The notes below the pieces were generated by a model. The model saw only the letters and a list, made by a program, of their open reading frames with translations, ran no database searches and had not been told where the DNA came from. The translations under genes were made by a program, and so were the position numbers. A stretch of DNA of 64,000 bases, taken from positions 23,392 through 87,391 of the forward strand of contig CALWLN010000126.1 in assembly GCA_944381535.1 (NCBI GenBank), given 5' to 3'. Origin of the DNA: an uncultured Lachnospiraceae bacterium. GTDB taxonomy: Bacteria; Bacillota; Clostridia; Lachnospirales; Lachnospiraceae. Shown here piece by piece: positions 29,929 through 39,298 of the stretch. Positions within the stretch are counted from its first letter, which is position 1, and each line of letters opens with the position of its first letter.

Positions 29929-30543
29929 CTAAAACTTATATCTAATCTCTGTCAGGACTTCTCTCACAAAATCCATGAACTGTGTACAGATAGAATACAA
30001 CAGTGCCACCGCCACCCAAAGCATTGCAACTGTAAATACGGATAAAATAATAACCGCAATTGTCTTACCCATTTTAAAATGGTTCATCTCTTTCAAACTT
30101 ATAATAATTAGCAGAACCACCCAACCTAAAATCACTGCCTGAATGCCATAATACAGACCGGCCTGATTCGCGTCAAGAATTCTGGAAAGCAGAGTTAGGG
30201 GTACCATAAATACAATATATGGGACCATCGCATAGGAAACCGCCAGCATAGACTCCCGAAAAAAGATCTCTCCATCCATAATCGTTGTCATAAGATAGGC
30301 GGCTATTCCCCATGAAATCAAAGGAACAAACAACTTTGCGCACTCCAAAATAAGATTCGTATACCTTGTAATGCTCGACAAAGGATAATGGGTAAACTGC
30401 AAGTCAAATAACCGGACCAAAAATGCAAGCAACAGTAATACCGCAATGGGATATACCTTTAAATTTTTTCTTTCCCTCTGAATATAGGTAAAAGCCACGA
30501 TAGGATGAAATATCACCAGCAGCGACATTTTAATAATTTTCAC
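29929..30543 (-). CDS. Yip1-family multi-pass membrane protein
   Basis: The protein has 204 residues with about five hydrophobic segments. The N-terminal FHPIVAFTYIQRERK motif is typical of Yip1-domain proteins in Firmicutes sugar operons. It has no catalytic motif. The start is GTG at 30543, overlapping the stop of the NHL-repeat gene by four bases, with GGGAGG nine bases upstream. Together with the neighbouring NHL and DUF5696 genes it forms a trio that lies between two importers. A role in assembling or anchoring a surface complex is inference from context only. Confidence 0.8.
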   Translation of the reverse strand: MKIIKMSLLVIFHPIVAFTYIQRERKNLKVYPIAVLLLLAFLVRLFDLQFTHYPLSSITRYTNLILECAKLFVPLISWGIAAYLMTTIMDGEIFFRESMLAVSYAMVPYIVFMVPLTLLSRILDANQAGLYYGIQAVILGWVVLLIIISLKEMNHFKMGKTIAVIILSVFTVAMLWVAVALLYSICTQFMDFVREVLTEIRYKF

Positions 30544-31973
30544 GACAACCAGCCTCCCATCTCCAGCTTATTCGCAAGCTCATCCACTTTATTTTTCAAC
30601 TTTTTAAAACCTATCCAAGCCAAACTAAGAATAACAATTACAGCCAAAACCACCCATCCGAAATATTCTCGAAACAACTCATGGCGATATTCGGAAAAGC
30701 TTTGAGAATATCCAACCGGATCATTTCCTAGATAATATTCGTCCATGGCTTCCTTAAATTTGTCTTCCTTATATAATATCCTGGCATAGCCCTGATGCGC
30801 CAATTCATAGTTTGAATTAATTTCCAGCACCTGTTCCCAATACTCTTTTGACGCATCATAATTTCCCGCATCATATGCTGTGATGGCACTGTGAACCAGT
30901 TGGATAAATCTAGTAGGAGCCAGCACTGTAATTGTGTTGGAGGAAAAATCCAATACATAAAGCTTTCCATCACTATCAGAAACCAGACTGATCGGATTCT
31001 GATAAGTTCCTTCCGCATTACCATATCCACCAAATGCCGCCAGCAGCATACCATCTTGATCATACTGGTACAATAAGCCGGTAGTCTGATCACACAATGT
31101 GACAATCCCATTATCCATTACATTAATATCAGAAAATCCCGGGCGTTGCACTGTTGTTCCGTTATATATTGTTATTCCATATGCCTCCTCCGGATATGTA
31201 TTTGTTCCTACGGAATTCAGTTTTCGTATCTGCCCGGAAGTAACATTTGCCAGAACCCCATATGTCATCCCATCTGAGGCTATCATAAAATTTGTATAAG
31301 AGGCCGGCTCCTGCCTTAAGGTTCTTTCAGCCTGTGACTGCGTACCAAAGGTTCTAATTAGCCATCGCTGCAGACTAAAAGGAACTGCAGTTGTGCCAAC
31401 ATAACCACGAAATTCATTGTTTGCATCCATCAGCATCAAATTACTACCTCTTAACACGTAGATATAACCAGTTGCCGACACATAAATTTTTTCAGGCGAA
31501 AAGGTAAAACTATCCTCCAAAAGCGAACTTTCCGGTTTATAATATACCTCAAGATCATTGCCATCCGAATCCAACCTCACAATTCGATAGTTGCCAGAAT
31601 CAGCCACCCAGATACTTCCATCCGTATGAACATACACTCCCTTGGGATTCCTAAATTCTACTCCATATCCTTGCGTATATTCCGCCAGCACCTCCCCGGA
31701 AGCAGCCATCTTCAATACCCGGTTATTTCCGGTATCCACCACGTAGAGTTGATTATTCTCATCCATAAACAAATCCTCTGCATGGTTCAGCATTCCATAC
31801 TCCCCCAGGTTCTTCCATGTTGCTTCAACCTCATACACGGAGGGCATCTGCGTAATAATATACCCATCCGTATTGAACGATCTGCCTCCCTCCGATGCCT
31901 CTGCTTTACTGCCGAAGGAAACACTAAGCATAATCACTAGTATAGGCATTATTAATTTTCTCAATCGTTTCAT
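30540..31973 (-). CDS. secreted, membrane-anchored NHL-repeat beta-propeller with TPR-like segment
   Basis: The protein has 477 residues with a signal peptide (1 to about 26, ending near SKAEASE). NHL blades follow from about residue 60 to 350 (LFMDENNQLYVVDTGNNRVLKM; VYVHTDGSIWVADSGNYRIV; LVSDSDGKLYVLDFSSNTITVL). A TPR-like stretch lies at about 355-420 (YDASKEYWEQVLEINSNYELAHQGYARIL). A C-terminal membrane segment lies near 438-457. The propeller is therefore exposed outside and tethered at its C-terminus. NHL propellers bind proteins or glycans. ATG at 31973 has GGAGG upstream. It is part of the conserved trio with Yip1 and DUF5696. Confidence 0.85.
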   Translation of the reverse strand: MKRLRKLIMPILVIMLSVSFGSKAEASEGGRSFNTDGYIITQMPSVYEVEATWKNLGEYGMLNHAEDLFMDENNQLYVVDTGNNRVLKMAASGEVLAEYTQGYGVEFRNPKGVYVHTDGSIWVADSGNYRIVRLDSDGNDLEVYYKPESSLLEDSFTFSPEKIYVSATGYIYVLRGSNLMLMDANNEFRGYVGTTAVPFSLQRWLIRTFGTQSQAERTLRQEPASYTNFMIASDGMTYGVLANVTSGQIRKLNSVGTNTYPEEAYGITIYNGTTVQRPGFSDINVMDNGIVTLCDQTTGLLYQYDQDGMLLAAFGGYGNAEGTYQNPISLVSDSDGKLYVLDFSSNTITVLAPTRFIQLVHSAITAYDAGNYDASKEYWEQVLEINSNYELAHQGYARILYKEDKFKEAMDEYYLGNDPVGYSQSFSEYRHELFREYFGWVVLAVIVILSLAWIGFKKLKNKVDELANKLEMGGWLS

Positions 31974-31987
31974 ACTTGTCCTCCGTC

Positions 31988-32866
31988 TTAACTCTTGATA
32001 CCAGAATATGTCATTGTCTGCATTACACGACCACGCATGATACAGTAAACAATAATGGTAGGCAATGTTGTTAGAAGCGTTGCTGCTCCAACAGAGCCAC
32101 TTCTTGCGACAACTCCCGCACCACCTGCCATCGTCTGCAAGGCCAACGGCAATGTCTTTAAGGCATCTGTATTTATAAACACAAGTGCAGAAAAATAATC
32201 ATTCCAGTTGCTTACGAAGGAGAATACCGCAAGAGTACTCCAGGCTGGCTTCAATAGCGGCATTGCTATATGCCAGAAAGTATGCAGTTCATTGGAACCA
32301 TCGATTCTCGCCGCCTCCAATATGGAATCTGGCAATTGCTCTGCAAACTGTTTCACAAGAAAGAAATTATAGGCAACGGCAACCTTTGGCAGAATCAACG
32401 CCCAATAACTATTCACCAATCCTAATTCCGTAACTATCAAATAGTTAGGTATCTGTGTGACATAGGTAGAAAACATCAGCGCAGCAACGATTATTGCAAA
32501 AATCGTCTTCGAACCGCGGGGTTTAAATTTCGCAAGACCATATGCGCCAAAACAGCATATAAATATGGTGAGAAATACCGTTGCCCCCGCTGTAAAAAGA
32601 CTATTAAAAATATATCTTGTAAATGGCACTTCTGATGCGTTCAAGGAGGTCAGTAAATCCGAAAAGTTCGACAATGTCGGTTTTCTCACAAAAATCCTGG
32701 GCGGATACAGATATAACTCATCCAGAGGCATAAACGCTCGGCAAATCATTGCAACCATCGGCAATGCAGTAAAGCATACCAAAGCAAGCATTCCTATCAC
32801 CAGCATCACTTTGGAAAATTTTACTTTCTTTATTCGAAACTTTTTTCTTTTTGTTATTGCCTCCAT
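31988..32866 (-). CDS. carbohydrate ABC transporter permease (MalG type)
   Basis: The protein has 292 residues with a basic N-terminus and about six membrane segments. The EAA loop reads LEAARIDGSNELHTFWHIAMP. It is the second MalG-type permease of the locus and pairs with the permease at 32869 and the large binding protein at 33786. ATG at 32866 has AGGAGG upstream, only two bases after the preceding stop. It lacks the SGLTGM ending of the other MalG-type permease and ends MTYSGIKS, so the two importers are different subtypes and probably take different oligosaccharides. Confidence 0.93.
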   Translation of the reverse strand: MEAITKRKKFRIKKVKFSKVMLVIGMLALVCFTALPMVAMICRAFMPLDELYLYPPRIFVRKPTLSNFSDLLTSLNASEVPFTRYIFNSLFTAGATVFLTIFICCFGAYGLAKFKPRGSKTIFAIIVAALMFSTYVTQIPNYLIVTELGLVNSYWALILPKVAVAYNFFLVKQFAEQLPDSILEAARIDGSNELHTFWHIAMPLLKPAWSTLAVFSFVSNWNDYFSALVFINTDALKTLPLALQTMAGGAGVVARSGSVGAATLLTTLPTIIVYCIMRGRVMQTMTYSGIKS

Positions 32867-32868
32867 AT

Positions 32869-33789
32869 CTAATCCTCCTCTGATCTAAATACATAGAAAC
32901 ATACTCGTCCCAAAACAAATGTAATTATAAACAATATCATGGCAACAGAAGAGGCATAACCCATATTCATTCTAATAAAGGCATAATCATATAGATGCGC
33001 AACAATGGTGTGAGCTGAATAATTCGGACTGGGCATACCCGCAACTGCAGTTGCCACATCAAATATACCAAAGGCACCAACCACGGAATTAACAGCGCCA
33101 AACAATAATTGAGGTTTCATTAGGGGCAATGTTATGTAACGGAGTTCCTGAAACTTACTCTTCATCCCATCCACGCGTGCCGCCTCATATAGGGCCGGAT
33201 CAATATTCTGCAGACCTGCAAGAAATACTAAAAAGCCAGTACCCATACTCATCCATACAGAAATTAGCACAATTACCCATTTCAAATACGATGCGTCCCT
33301 TGTCCATAAAATCGGTTCTGTTATCACCCCTAAATTCAACAAGAAACTATTAAGGTATCCATTTCTGTCCCCAGAAAAGATAATCAACCAGATTGTGGAC
33401 ATAGCCACACCGCTGGTAAGGGAGGGGGCGTAAAAAGCCAATGCAAAGGCACCTCTTCCCCTTTTGAATAATGTAATCACCCAAGCCATTAGGAATGATG
33501 CTATGTATCCGGTGGGACCTGTCAGCAATGCAAACAGCAATGTATTTTTAAGAGATGTCAAAAATACATCATCATCCAGAATCAGGTTCATATAATTCGT
33601 AAGCCCAATAAAATCTGGAGACTGTATCAGATTATAGTTGGTAAGACTCAGTCCCATGGCAGTAAAAATCGGTATCAATGTAAATGTGGTAAACAGGATC
33701 AAAAAGGGAGTCATAAAAAGCCAACCAGTAATATTCTTACGAGTAGCCATCTTACTTTTTACTTTCTGTACGCTGTGTCTCGTTTTCAT
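32869..33789 (-). CDS. sugar ABC transporter permease (MalF type)
   Basis: The protein has 306 residues with about six membrane segments and the EAA loop YEAARVDGMKSKFQELRYITLP. The loop is slightly longer than in the other MalF-type permease. The start overlaps the stop of the large binding-protein gene by four bases (ATGA), with AGGAGG just upstream. It forms the membrane channel of the first importer together with the permease at 31988. The ATPase must come from elsewhere in the genome. Confidence 0.93.
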   Translation of the reverse strand: MKTRHSVQKVKSKMATRKNITGWLFMTPFLILFTTFTLIPIFTAMGLSLTNYNLIQSPDFIGLTNYMNLILDDDVFLTSLKNTLLFALLTGPTGYIASFLMAWVITLFKRGRGAFALAFYAPSLTSGVAMSTIWLIIFSGDRNGYLNSFLLNLGVITEPILWTRDASYLKWVIVLISVWMSMGTGFLVFLAGLQNIDPALYEAARVDGMKSKFQELRYITLPLMKPQLLFGAVNSVVGAFGIFDVATAVAGMPSPNYSAHTIVAHLYDYAFIRMNMGYASSVAMILFIITFVLGRVCFYVFRSEED

Positions 33790-36788
33790 TTTTCTCCTCC
33801 TGATATTACATCCACATCCTGCAGACCGAATTCGTTCAGTTTGGCATCCAATTCTTTATTAATATCCTTGACAGCTTCCTCCAGTGCGTCTCTTGGCTTG
33901 TCGCCATTAATAACCACCTTGTTCCAGGCATTTATCAAATGCCGGCTTGTAAAATAACCACCCGGTACAATATACTGCTCTCTTGCACTTTCCAATTGCT
34001 CCTGTATCACTGCTTTATCCTCCGTATTCCAGGGCAAGCCAAAGAATGCGTCCACATTCGCAGTGTTCCAACGGGCCGATTCACCGATAACCGCCTCCAG
34101 TTGTCTGCCAAATTTCACCTGTGTCTCTTCAGACATCCACCATTTCAAGAATTCCCACGCTTCTTCTTGTTTATCAGATTGTGACAGGATCATATTTGCA
34201 GTATTGGAAATAGAACCCGTATCACGAATGATGGTACCATCTTCACTTTCCGTACCAGGTACGAGAGCAATTCCCCAACGGCCATACAATTCAGGTGCAG
34301 TTGTTAAAAATTGAATATATTCCGTGTATCCTCCAATTCCCAACGGGGTTGCGCCACTTCTCATACGGGTAAATAAATTCGATTCTTCATCCACCTCATA
34401 CTGGCTATACCAATCCGTCCATGTCTTAAATGCCTGATATGCCTCTCCGGTATCTAATGCACTGGCCTTTCCATCCTCCGTATAATAAGCCCCGTTATTT
34501 TGCAGCAGCATCATGGTAAATCCTCTTAGAGCTGCAGGCGAACTTGTTGAAACAGCCGTATCTACCGGAAGATTAAATGACATGCCATTCTCATATAATA
34601 CAGGCAAAACATCCTGATATAATTCTGTCCAAGTGTCCGGCAATTCCATCTCCAGATCTTCCAATATATCCTTGCGGTAAAACATAACCGTGAAGTCCAT
34701 GGTTTCCGGCAATGCATACACACCATCCATAAATTTGTAAGGCACAAGGCTCTCATCATAGAACCATGACGCCACCTCGTCATAATCTTCAAATTGCGTT
34801 AAGTCAACCGCTGCCCCACGGAAAGCAAACTCGGAAGGAAGTGTATAATCAGTAGAGATTGCCACATCCGGTGCCGTACCGGAATTAATAGACAGCATCA
34901 ACACATTTACCCCTCCGGTCGATAACTGGCCGCTGGGCATTACGTTCAGATTTACATAAATTCCTGTGTCTGGCGTAAATTCTTCATCAATCATTTCCTT
35001 AAGAATTTCCCCCCACTCACTGCCCCGTCCAATCCATACATCTATTACAACGTTTTCCTCGTCCTCCGATGTTGTGCCAATCGCATCATAATCCTTCACA
35101 AAAGACATAAAGAAATTCACAGCAGAAACATAGAACCGTTCAAGGAAATTAGATTGCTCTACAGTAAATTCATCTTCGGGAGACTTTATTTCTAAATAAT
35201 CAATAGCCAGCTTAGATTCTTTCAAATCAGTAATATATGTTCCAAGATTCGTTTGCACATTCTCAAACTCTCCTAACGCTCTCGGAATAGAATCTACATC
35301 AGCCGAAAAATCCCGCAAAGTATCTACAATCGTTCGATAACTACTCTCTGTAGAAGAGGAAGCATTCGTAATATTGTCCAAAATATCTACGCAAATCTGT
35401 ATACTGTCAGCCAGTTCCTCTAAATCCCCAGACAGCTCTGGCATAACTCTATATAAATCATACTCATAATTGCTGTCAGGTTCCGTACCAGTAACCTTGG
35501 TAATATCCCTATATAACTCAGATAAAACAGCAATATCATTTTCTGTTCTTTCTATTATAGAAGAAATCGCCCCCATCTGGGCTGTTAGGGTAATCTCATG
35601 AGTTCCTTTTTCCAGATAAATCAAATAAGGTTCTCCGTTCTCATCGGACAGCACTTCTCCATACCAATTTTTATTATATGAGAATTCGTATTCTAGCAAT
35701 TCCTGAAAAGGTACATCTCCATCAATTTCTATTTTTCGGTAAGAAGGCATTTCTTCATTTTCATTTTGAGCCACTTTTAAGGCTATTTCATACAATCCAT
35801 CTTCTGCTACTTCAAATGTCCAGCTTATACTCTGTTCTCCCTGCCCCCAACGGTCTCCACCAATAGTGTTCAACACTCGGTGAGTCGCAGAAAATGGTAC
35901 TGTTTTGGGGTCATTATCGTTCTCCCTTCGGATGATGGAATCGTTTCTCCAGGAGGACTCTTCCCCTTCCATATAATCACCTGAGCCTGAAGCTGCCATC
36001 TGATATCCTTTTTCCTCATAAATTTCTTTCAACTGGCTATATGTGGGAATCTCCTGCTTTCCTTCTAATCTTACTTCCCTGATTGCAAGGGGCTGATCTA
36101 CATATTCAAACGCCAGAGTATGGGTTCCAGGCTCAAGATAAAAATACATCGGTTCCGGGTCATATCCATTGCCATCGTATGCCGCCTGGGTTTGCCAAAG
36201 AAGTACTTCCTCCTGTTCCGGCCACACTTCATCTCCGATTTCATTTACTTTAACCTCACCACTCTCTACAAAATAACGATAGAAACAGATATTTGTCGCC
36301 TCTTTGCAGGGAACCTCTCCATCAATCAAAAGCTGCCTTTGTATCTTTGCTCCATTACCATCCGGTCCAGCATAATCAAGAACCACACAATATAGTCCCG
36401 CATGTTCTACCTCAAAACTCCATTCGGCGCTGACTCCTTCATCCAGAAAAAGTGCTTCTCCTTCATAATCCGCAATCCCCTCTTCTAAAACACCTTGACT
36501 ATTCGTATCCGCATCCTGCGGCAGCAACACAATAGTTGCGTCCGTCCCGACATATCCTGCTTCTTCATATTCAGAAGCTAATACAGCATAGGCTTTCTGT
36601 TCTGTTCCATAAGAATCATATGATATGTAATCTGTATTGCGCAAAGTCTCCAAAACTTCCCTATCAGCCTTTGAGCGGTTATCGCTACTATTTTCAGCAG
36701 ACCTTACACCCACGATAACGACTACTATTACAAGAACAGCTATCCATACAAGGTACTTTAACTTTATTTTTTGCCTTATCCTTTTCAT
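33786..36788 (-). CDS. membrane-anchored 1000-residue substrate-binding protein with two carbohydrate-binding-like modules
   Basis: An N-terminal membrane anchor (about residues 11-29) has no lipobox cysteine, so the protein is probably held by an uncleaved signal anchor. Two similar beta-rich modules follow at about 105-240 and 300-405. Each has an AEWSFEVEHAGLY / SWTFEVAEDGLY strand and an LEPGTHTLAFEY / LEKGTHEITLTA strand, as in carbohydrate-binding modules. A helical, possibly coiled region spans about 405-570. A normal solute-binding domain occupies about 578-985 (IDVWIGRGSEWGEILKEMI; GTAPDVAIS; FLKWWMSEETQVKF). Standard binding proteins have 400-550 residues, so this is about twice the usual size. 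It is the first gene after regulatory element C and is coupled to its permeases. Confidence 0.88.
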   Translation of the reverse strand: MKRIRQKIKLKYLVWIAVLVIVVVIVGVRSAENSSDNRSKADREVLETLRNTDYISYDSYGTEQKAYAVLASEYEEAGYVGTDATIVLLPQDADTNSQGVLEEGIADYEGEALFLDEGVSAEWSFEVEHAGLYCVVLDYAGPDGNGAKIQRQLLIDGEVPCKEATNICFYRYFVESGEVKVNEIGDEVWPEQEEVLLWQTQAAYDGNGYDPEPMYFYLEPGTHTLAFEYVDQPLAIREVRLEGKQEIPTYSQLKEIYEEKGYQMAASGSGDYMEGEESSWRNDSIIRRENDNDPKTVPFSATHRVLNTIGGDRWGQGEQSISWTFEVAEDGLYEIALKVAQNENEEMPSYRKIEIDGDVPFQELLEYEFSYNKNWYGEVLSDENGEPYLIYLEKGTHEITLTAQMGAISSIIERTENDIAVLSELYRDITKVTGTEPDSNYEYDLYRVMPELSGDLEELADSIQICVDILDNITNASSSTESSYRTIVDTLRDFSADVDSIPRALGEFENVQTNLGTYITDLKESKLAIDYLEIKSPEDEFTVEQSNFLERFYVSAVNFFMSFVKDYDAIGTTSEDEENVVIDVWIGRGSEWGEILKEMIDEEFTPDTGIYVNLNVMPSGQLSTGGVNVLMLSINSGTAPDVAISTDYTLPSEFAFRGAAVDLTQFEDYDEVASWFYDESLVPYKFMDGVYALPETMDFTVMFYRKDILEDLEMELPDTWTELYQDVLPVLYENGMSFNLPVDTAVSTSSPAALRGFTMMLLQNNGAYYTEDGKASALDTGEAYQAFKTWTDWYSQYEVDEESNLFTRMRSGATPLGIGGYTEYIQFLTTAPELYGRWGIALVPGTESEDGTIIRDTGSISNTANMILSQSDKQEEAWEFLKWWMSEETQVKFGRQLEAVIGESARWNTANVDAFFGLPWNTEDKAVIQEQLESAREQYIVPGGYFTSRHLINAWNKVVINGDKPRDALEEAVKDINKELDAKLNEFGLQDVDVISGGEK

Positions 36789-36904
36789 TCTAACCTCTCC
36801 ATATCTAGTCTTCTGTTAAGTAATCTTTTGTTTGATCGGCTTCAAATACACCTGTTCATTATTGAAAAACTTCTTACTTACTTTTCTATTTTAAAACATT
36901 TTTC

Positions 36905-36953
36905 GAAACTTTTCACCCCCGTTTTTGAGAAATATATGTTTCAATTTTAAACG
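36905..36953 (-). promoter_or_regulatory. copy C of the 49-bp composite operator/promoter element
   Basis: The minus-strand blocks read CGTTTAAAATTGAAAC, 19 bases, then GGGTGAAAAGTTTC followed by GAAAAATG. Spacing is identical to copies A and B. The distal block is an imperfect palindrome (GTTT...AAAC). The element is centred in the 200-base gap between the GH28 stop and the large binding-protein gene, about 115 bases upstream of that gene's ATG. A TAAAAT sequence just downstream could serve as a -10 box. This copy differs most from the other two, which may mean weaker binding. Confidence 0.65.
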
Positions 36954-36988
36954 TTTTTTGTATTTAACTTTTTATATGTTACTATTTT

Positions 36989-38257
36989 CTACTGTTCATC
37001 GTATTCCACCGTCTCATCCACATTCCATGGCCCCTCCTGACGGGATTGATTCCGGCAATTCTGTACATGAACATTGCGGAACCTTACATTTTTTGCATTG
37101 CGCATATAGATACCTTCCTGTGACATGACAGGAATATCCTCCATCATGCCAGGATATCCTCCTTTCGCTCCCTCTTCCATACGAATGGTGCAATCAGATA
37201 TTGAGACATTTTCCACCGGCATTTCCGGAAGTCCATAGAAAAATCCTGCAGCTGCCCTTGCATCCGTTACCATGCAGTTTTGAATCTGAATATTACGGAT
37301 AACCGGCGTAGTTTCATCTATATCATGCGCAAATTTATCCTTATAATTGCCCCCATTCATCCCGCATCTGTAATACATATTAAATACGAAAGGACACATT
37401 ACCCGGTCCATAATAACATTGGATACCAAAATACTTTCCATGGAGCCTCCTCTGCCTCGTCTTGTTTTTACCCGTATGCCCCTGTCAGTATCCTGAAATA
37501 CACAGTTGGTAATCACTACATTACGTACTCCACCGCTCATCTCACTTCCAATAACGACTCCACCGTGCCCATGAACCATATTACAGTTGGTAATCGTTAT
37601 GTTTTCACAAGGCATTTTAACCGGAGTATCCTCAGTGCCGGATTTCAATGTAATACAATCATCCCCAACATCCACAAGGCAATCTGCTATTCTTACATTT
37701 CGGCAGCCGTCCGGATTAATCCCGTCTGTATTGGGCGAATTCCATGGATTACGTATAGTGACGCCTCTTATTTCCACGTCCTCACAATATAACGGGTGAA
37801 CAGTCCATACAGGAGAATTAATCAGTTTTATATCCAGCACCTTTACATGACTACAATGTTCAAAACAGACGAGATATGGACGCCCATAAGGCAACTTTCC
37901 TTGATTTTTCCACCAATATTCTCCCTGTCCATTCAACGTTCCCTGACCACAAATTGTTACATTTTCCGCCATCCGCGCATAGATGCAGGGCATGAACAGG
38001 TCTTCCTCTCTGCCCTCAAATTCGGACCGAACGACTTTATACCCCCGCCAATCCTGCAAAAATCGAATCTCCACTCCAGATTCTAAGTATAGCGTCATAT
38101 TGCTTTTCAATTCAATGGAAAATGTTTCATAGATGCCGGCAGGCACAACAAGTGTTCCACCTCCCTCTTGTTCCATCTTACGGATCGCCTGTTCAAAAGC
38201 ACCTGTCCAGCCTCGGCCTTCATTATAATACATTTCAAATTCTTTAATGCTTGTCAT
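36989..38257 (-). CDS. GH28 polygalacturonase-type exo-hydrolase, cytoplasmic
   Basis: The protein has 422 residues and no signal peptide. The right-handed beta-helix carries the complete GH28 active site: NTDG (Asp178), GDDC (Asp199 and Asp200), GHGG (His231) and the substrate-binding RGIRVK. Family knowledge: GH28 hydrolyses alpha-1,4-galacturonic links in homogalacturonan or GalA-Rha links in rhamnogalacturonan. An intracellular enzyme most likely acts on imported oligogalacturonides from the chain end. ATG at 38257 has GGAG about eight bases upstream; an earlier in-frame ATG at 38293 is not supported. It follows the methylesterase gene closely and is the last gene before regulatory element C. 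Confidence 0.94.
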   Translation of the reverse strand: MTSIKEFEMYYNEGRGWTGAFEQAIRKMEQEGGGTLVVPAGIYETFSIELKSNMTLYLESGVEIRFLQDWRGYKVVRSEFEGREEDLFMPCIYARMAENVTICGQGTLNGQGEYWWKNQGKLPYGRPYLVCFEHCSHVKVLDIKLINSPVWTVHPLYCEDVEIRGVTIRNPWNSPNTDGINPDGCRNVRIADCLVDVGDDCITLKSGTEDTPVKMPCENITITNCNMVHGHGGVVIGSEMSGGVRNVVITNCVFQDTDRGIRVKTRRGRGGSMESILVSNVIMDRVMCPFVFNMYYRCGMNGGNYKDKFAHDIDETTPVIRNIQIQNCMVTDARAAAGFFYGLPEMPVENVSISDCTIRMEEGAKGGYPGMMEDIPVMSQEGIYMRNAKNVRFRNVHVQNCRNQSRQEGPWNVDETVEYDEQ

Positions 38258-38273
38258 ACGTTCTCTCCTCTCA

Positions 38274-39266
38274 TCATTCCGGATTCCATCCATCTGTCCC
38301 CCCCAAAACCTTATGCTTTGTATACTCCTCTGCTTCCTGTCTAGTCATCTGACTGGAAAACACTGCTCTCCCCTTCCCTCCTATGGCAGCGCCTTCCCCG
38401 CCGGAGCAATATTCCGCAGAGAATATAGTCTGGTGAACTTCCGGCTTATTCCAATCGCTCCACCCCTCAACAGCAATATGTCTATCCATTTCGCAGCAAA
38501 GGAACACCGTTTTTGCATATTCTCTCCAGGGCCTTCCCAGAAAAACGCTCCCATTCTCACAACAAGGTTTTCCATCCTCCCCCACCTCACTTCTCAAATG
38601 ACAGCCAGAGAACACATAACCATATTTCTGTCCCTCTGGAGTAGATGCCGCAGTGATATATCCCCGTTTTCTCGATACAATCTCGCATTCTTCAAAGTAA
38701 GCCGTTGCGCTTCCGAATATGAAATCCACGCTGCCGCTGATATAGCATCGTCGAAAATAGTGCCTACCGTTAATGCGCGGCGCAAATTCCTTCGGGCCAC
38801 GAAAACCTCCAGGAATCCCCTCCTTTGGTGGAAGGGGGCCGGTAAAAATCGTATCCTGATATCCCAGAAATGCGCATTGATCAAATATCATGCGGTCACC
38901 ATCCGCATACAGGGCAAGTGCCTGTCCAACCGGTCCCGCCGAATTCTCAAACACAATATTTCTGGCCGTAAAATCATTTGCATCCACAAACACCGTATAA
39001 GAGCGAAATGTTCCATATGTCTCCCCGTTCTCCATAAGCTTTCCGGCATAATCGTCCCAAGTAATAACAACCCGGCCCAATCCTATGATTGTCAGATGCG
39101 AGTGCTTAATCTCAAGTTTTTCCCGGTAAACGCCTTCCCGCACCACAATCGTAATCGGTTCTTCCGTCTGATTCCGTATCGATTGTAGAGCCTCTGAGAT
39201 TGACCGATATTCCACATCGCCATGTATCCCTTTTTTCAATTTTGAAACATATAATGTCATTCCCAT
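38274..39266 (-). CDS. CE8 pectin methylesterase, cytoplasmic
   Basis: The protein has 330 residues. The beta-helix shows the CE8 catalytic set: Gln115 (GPVGQALAL), Gln137-Asp138 (YQDTIF), Asp181 (DFIFG) and Arg245 (GRPWR). It removes methyl groups from galacturonate, yielding methanol. There is no signal peptide, so it would act on imported methylated oligogalacturonides ahead of the GH28 enzyme. The start is ATG at 39266 with AAGGAG ten bases upstream; the open frame extends further but without support. The tandem arrangement with GH28 is a clear functional pair. Confidence 0.94.
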   Translation of the reverse strand: MGMTLYVSKLKKGIHGDVEYRSISEALQSIRNQTEEPITIVVREGVYREKLEIKHSHLTIIGLGRVVITWDDYAGKLMENGETYGTFRSYTVFVDANDFTARNIVFENSAGPVGQALALYADGDRMIFDQCAFLGYQDTIFTGPLPPKEGIPGGFRGPKEFAPRINGRHYFRRCYISGSVDFIFGSATAYFEECEIVSRKRGYITAASTPEGQKYGYVFSGCHLRSEVGEDGKPCCENGSVFLGRPWREYAKTVFLCCEMDRHIAVEGWSDWNKPEVHQTIFSAEYCSGGEGAAIGGKGRAVFSSQMTRQEAEEYTKHKVLGGTDGWNPE

Positions 39267-39298
39267 ACGCTTAGGACTCCTTTTCAAACAGTTATTAT

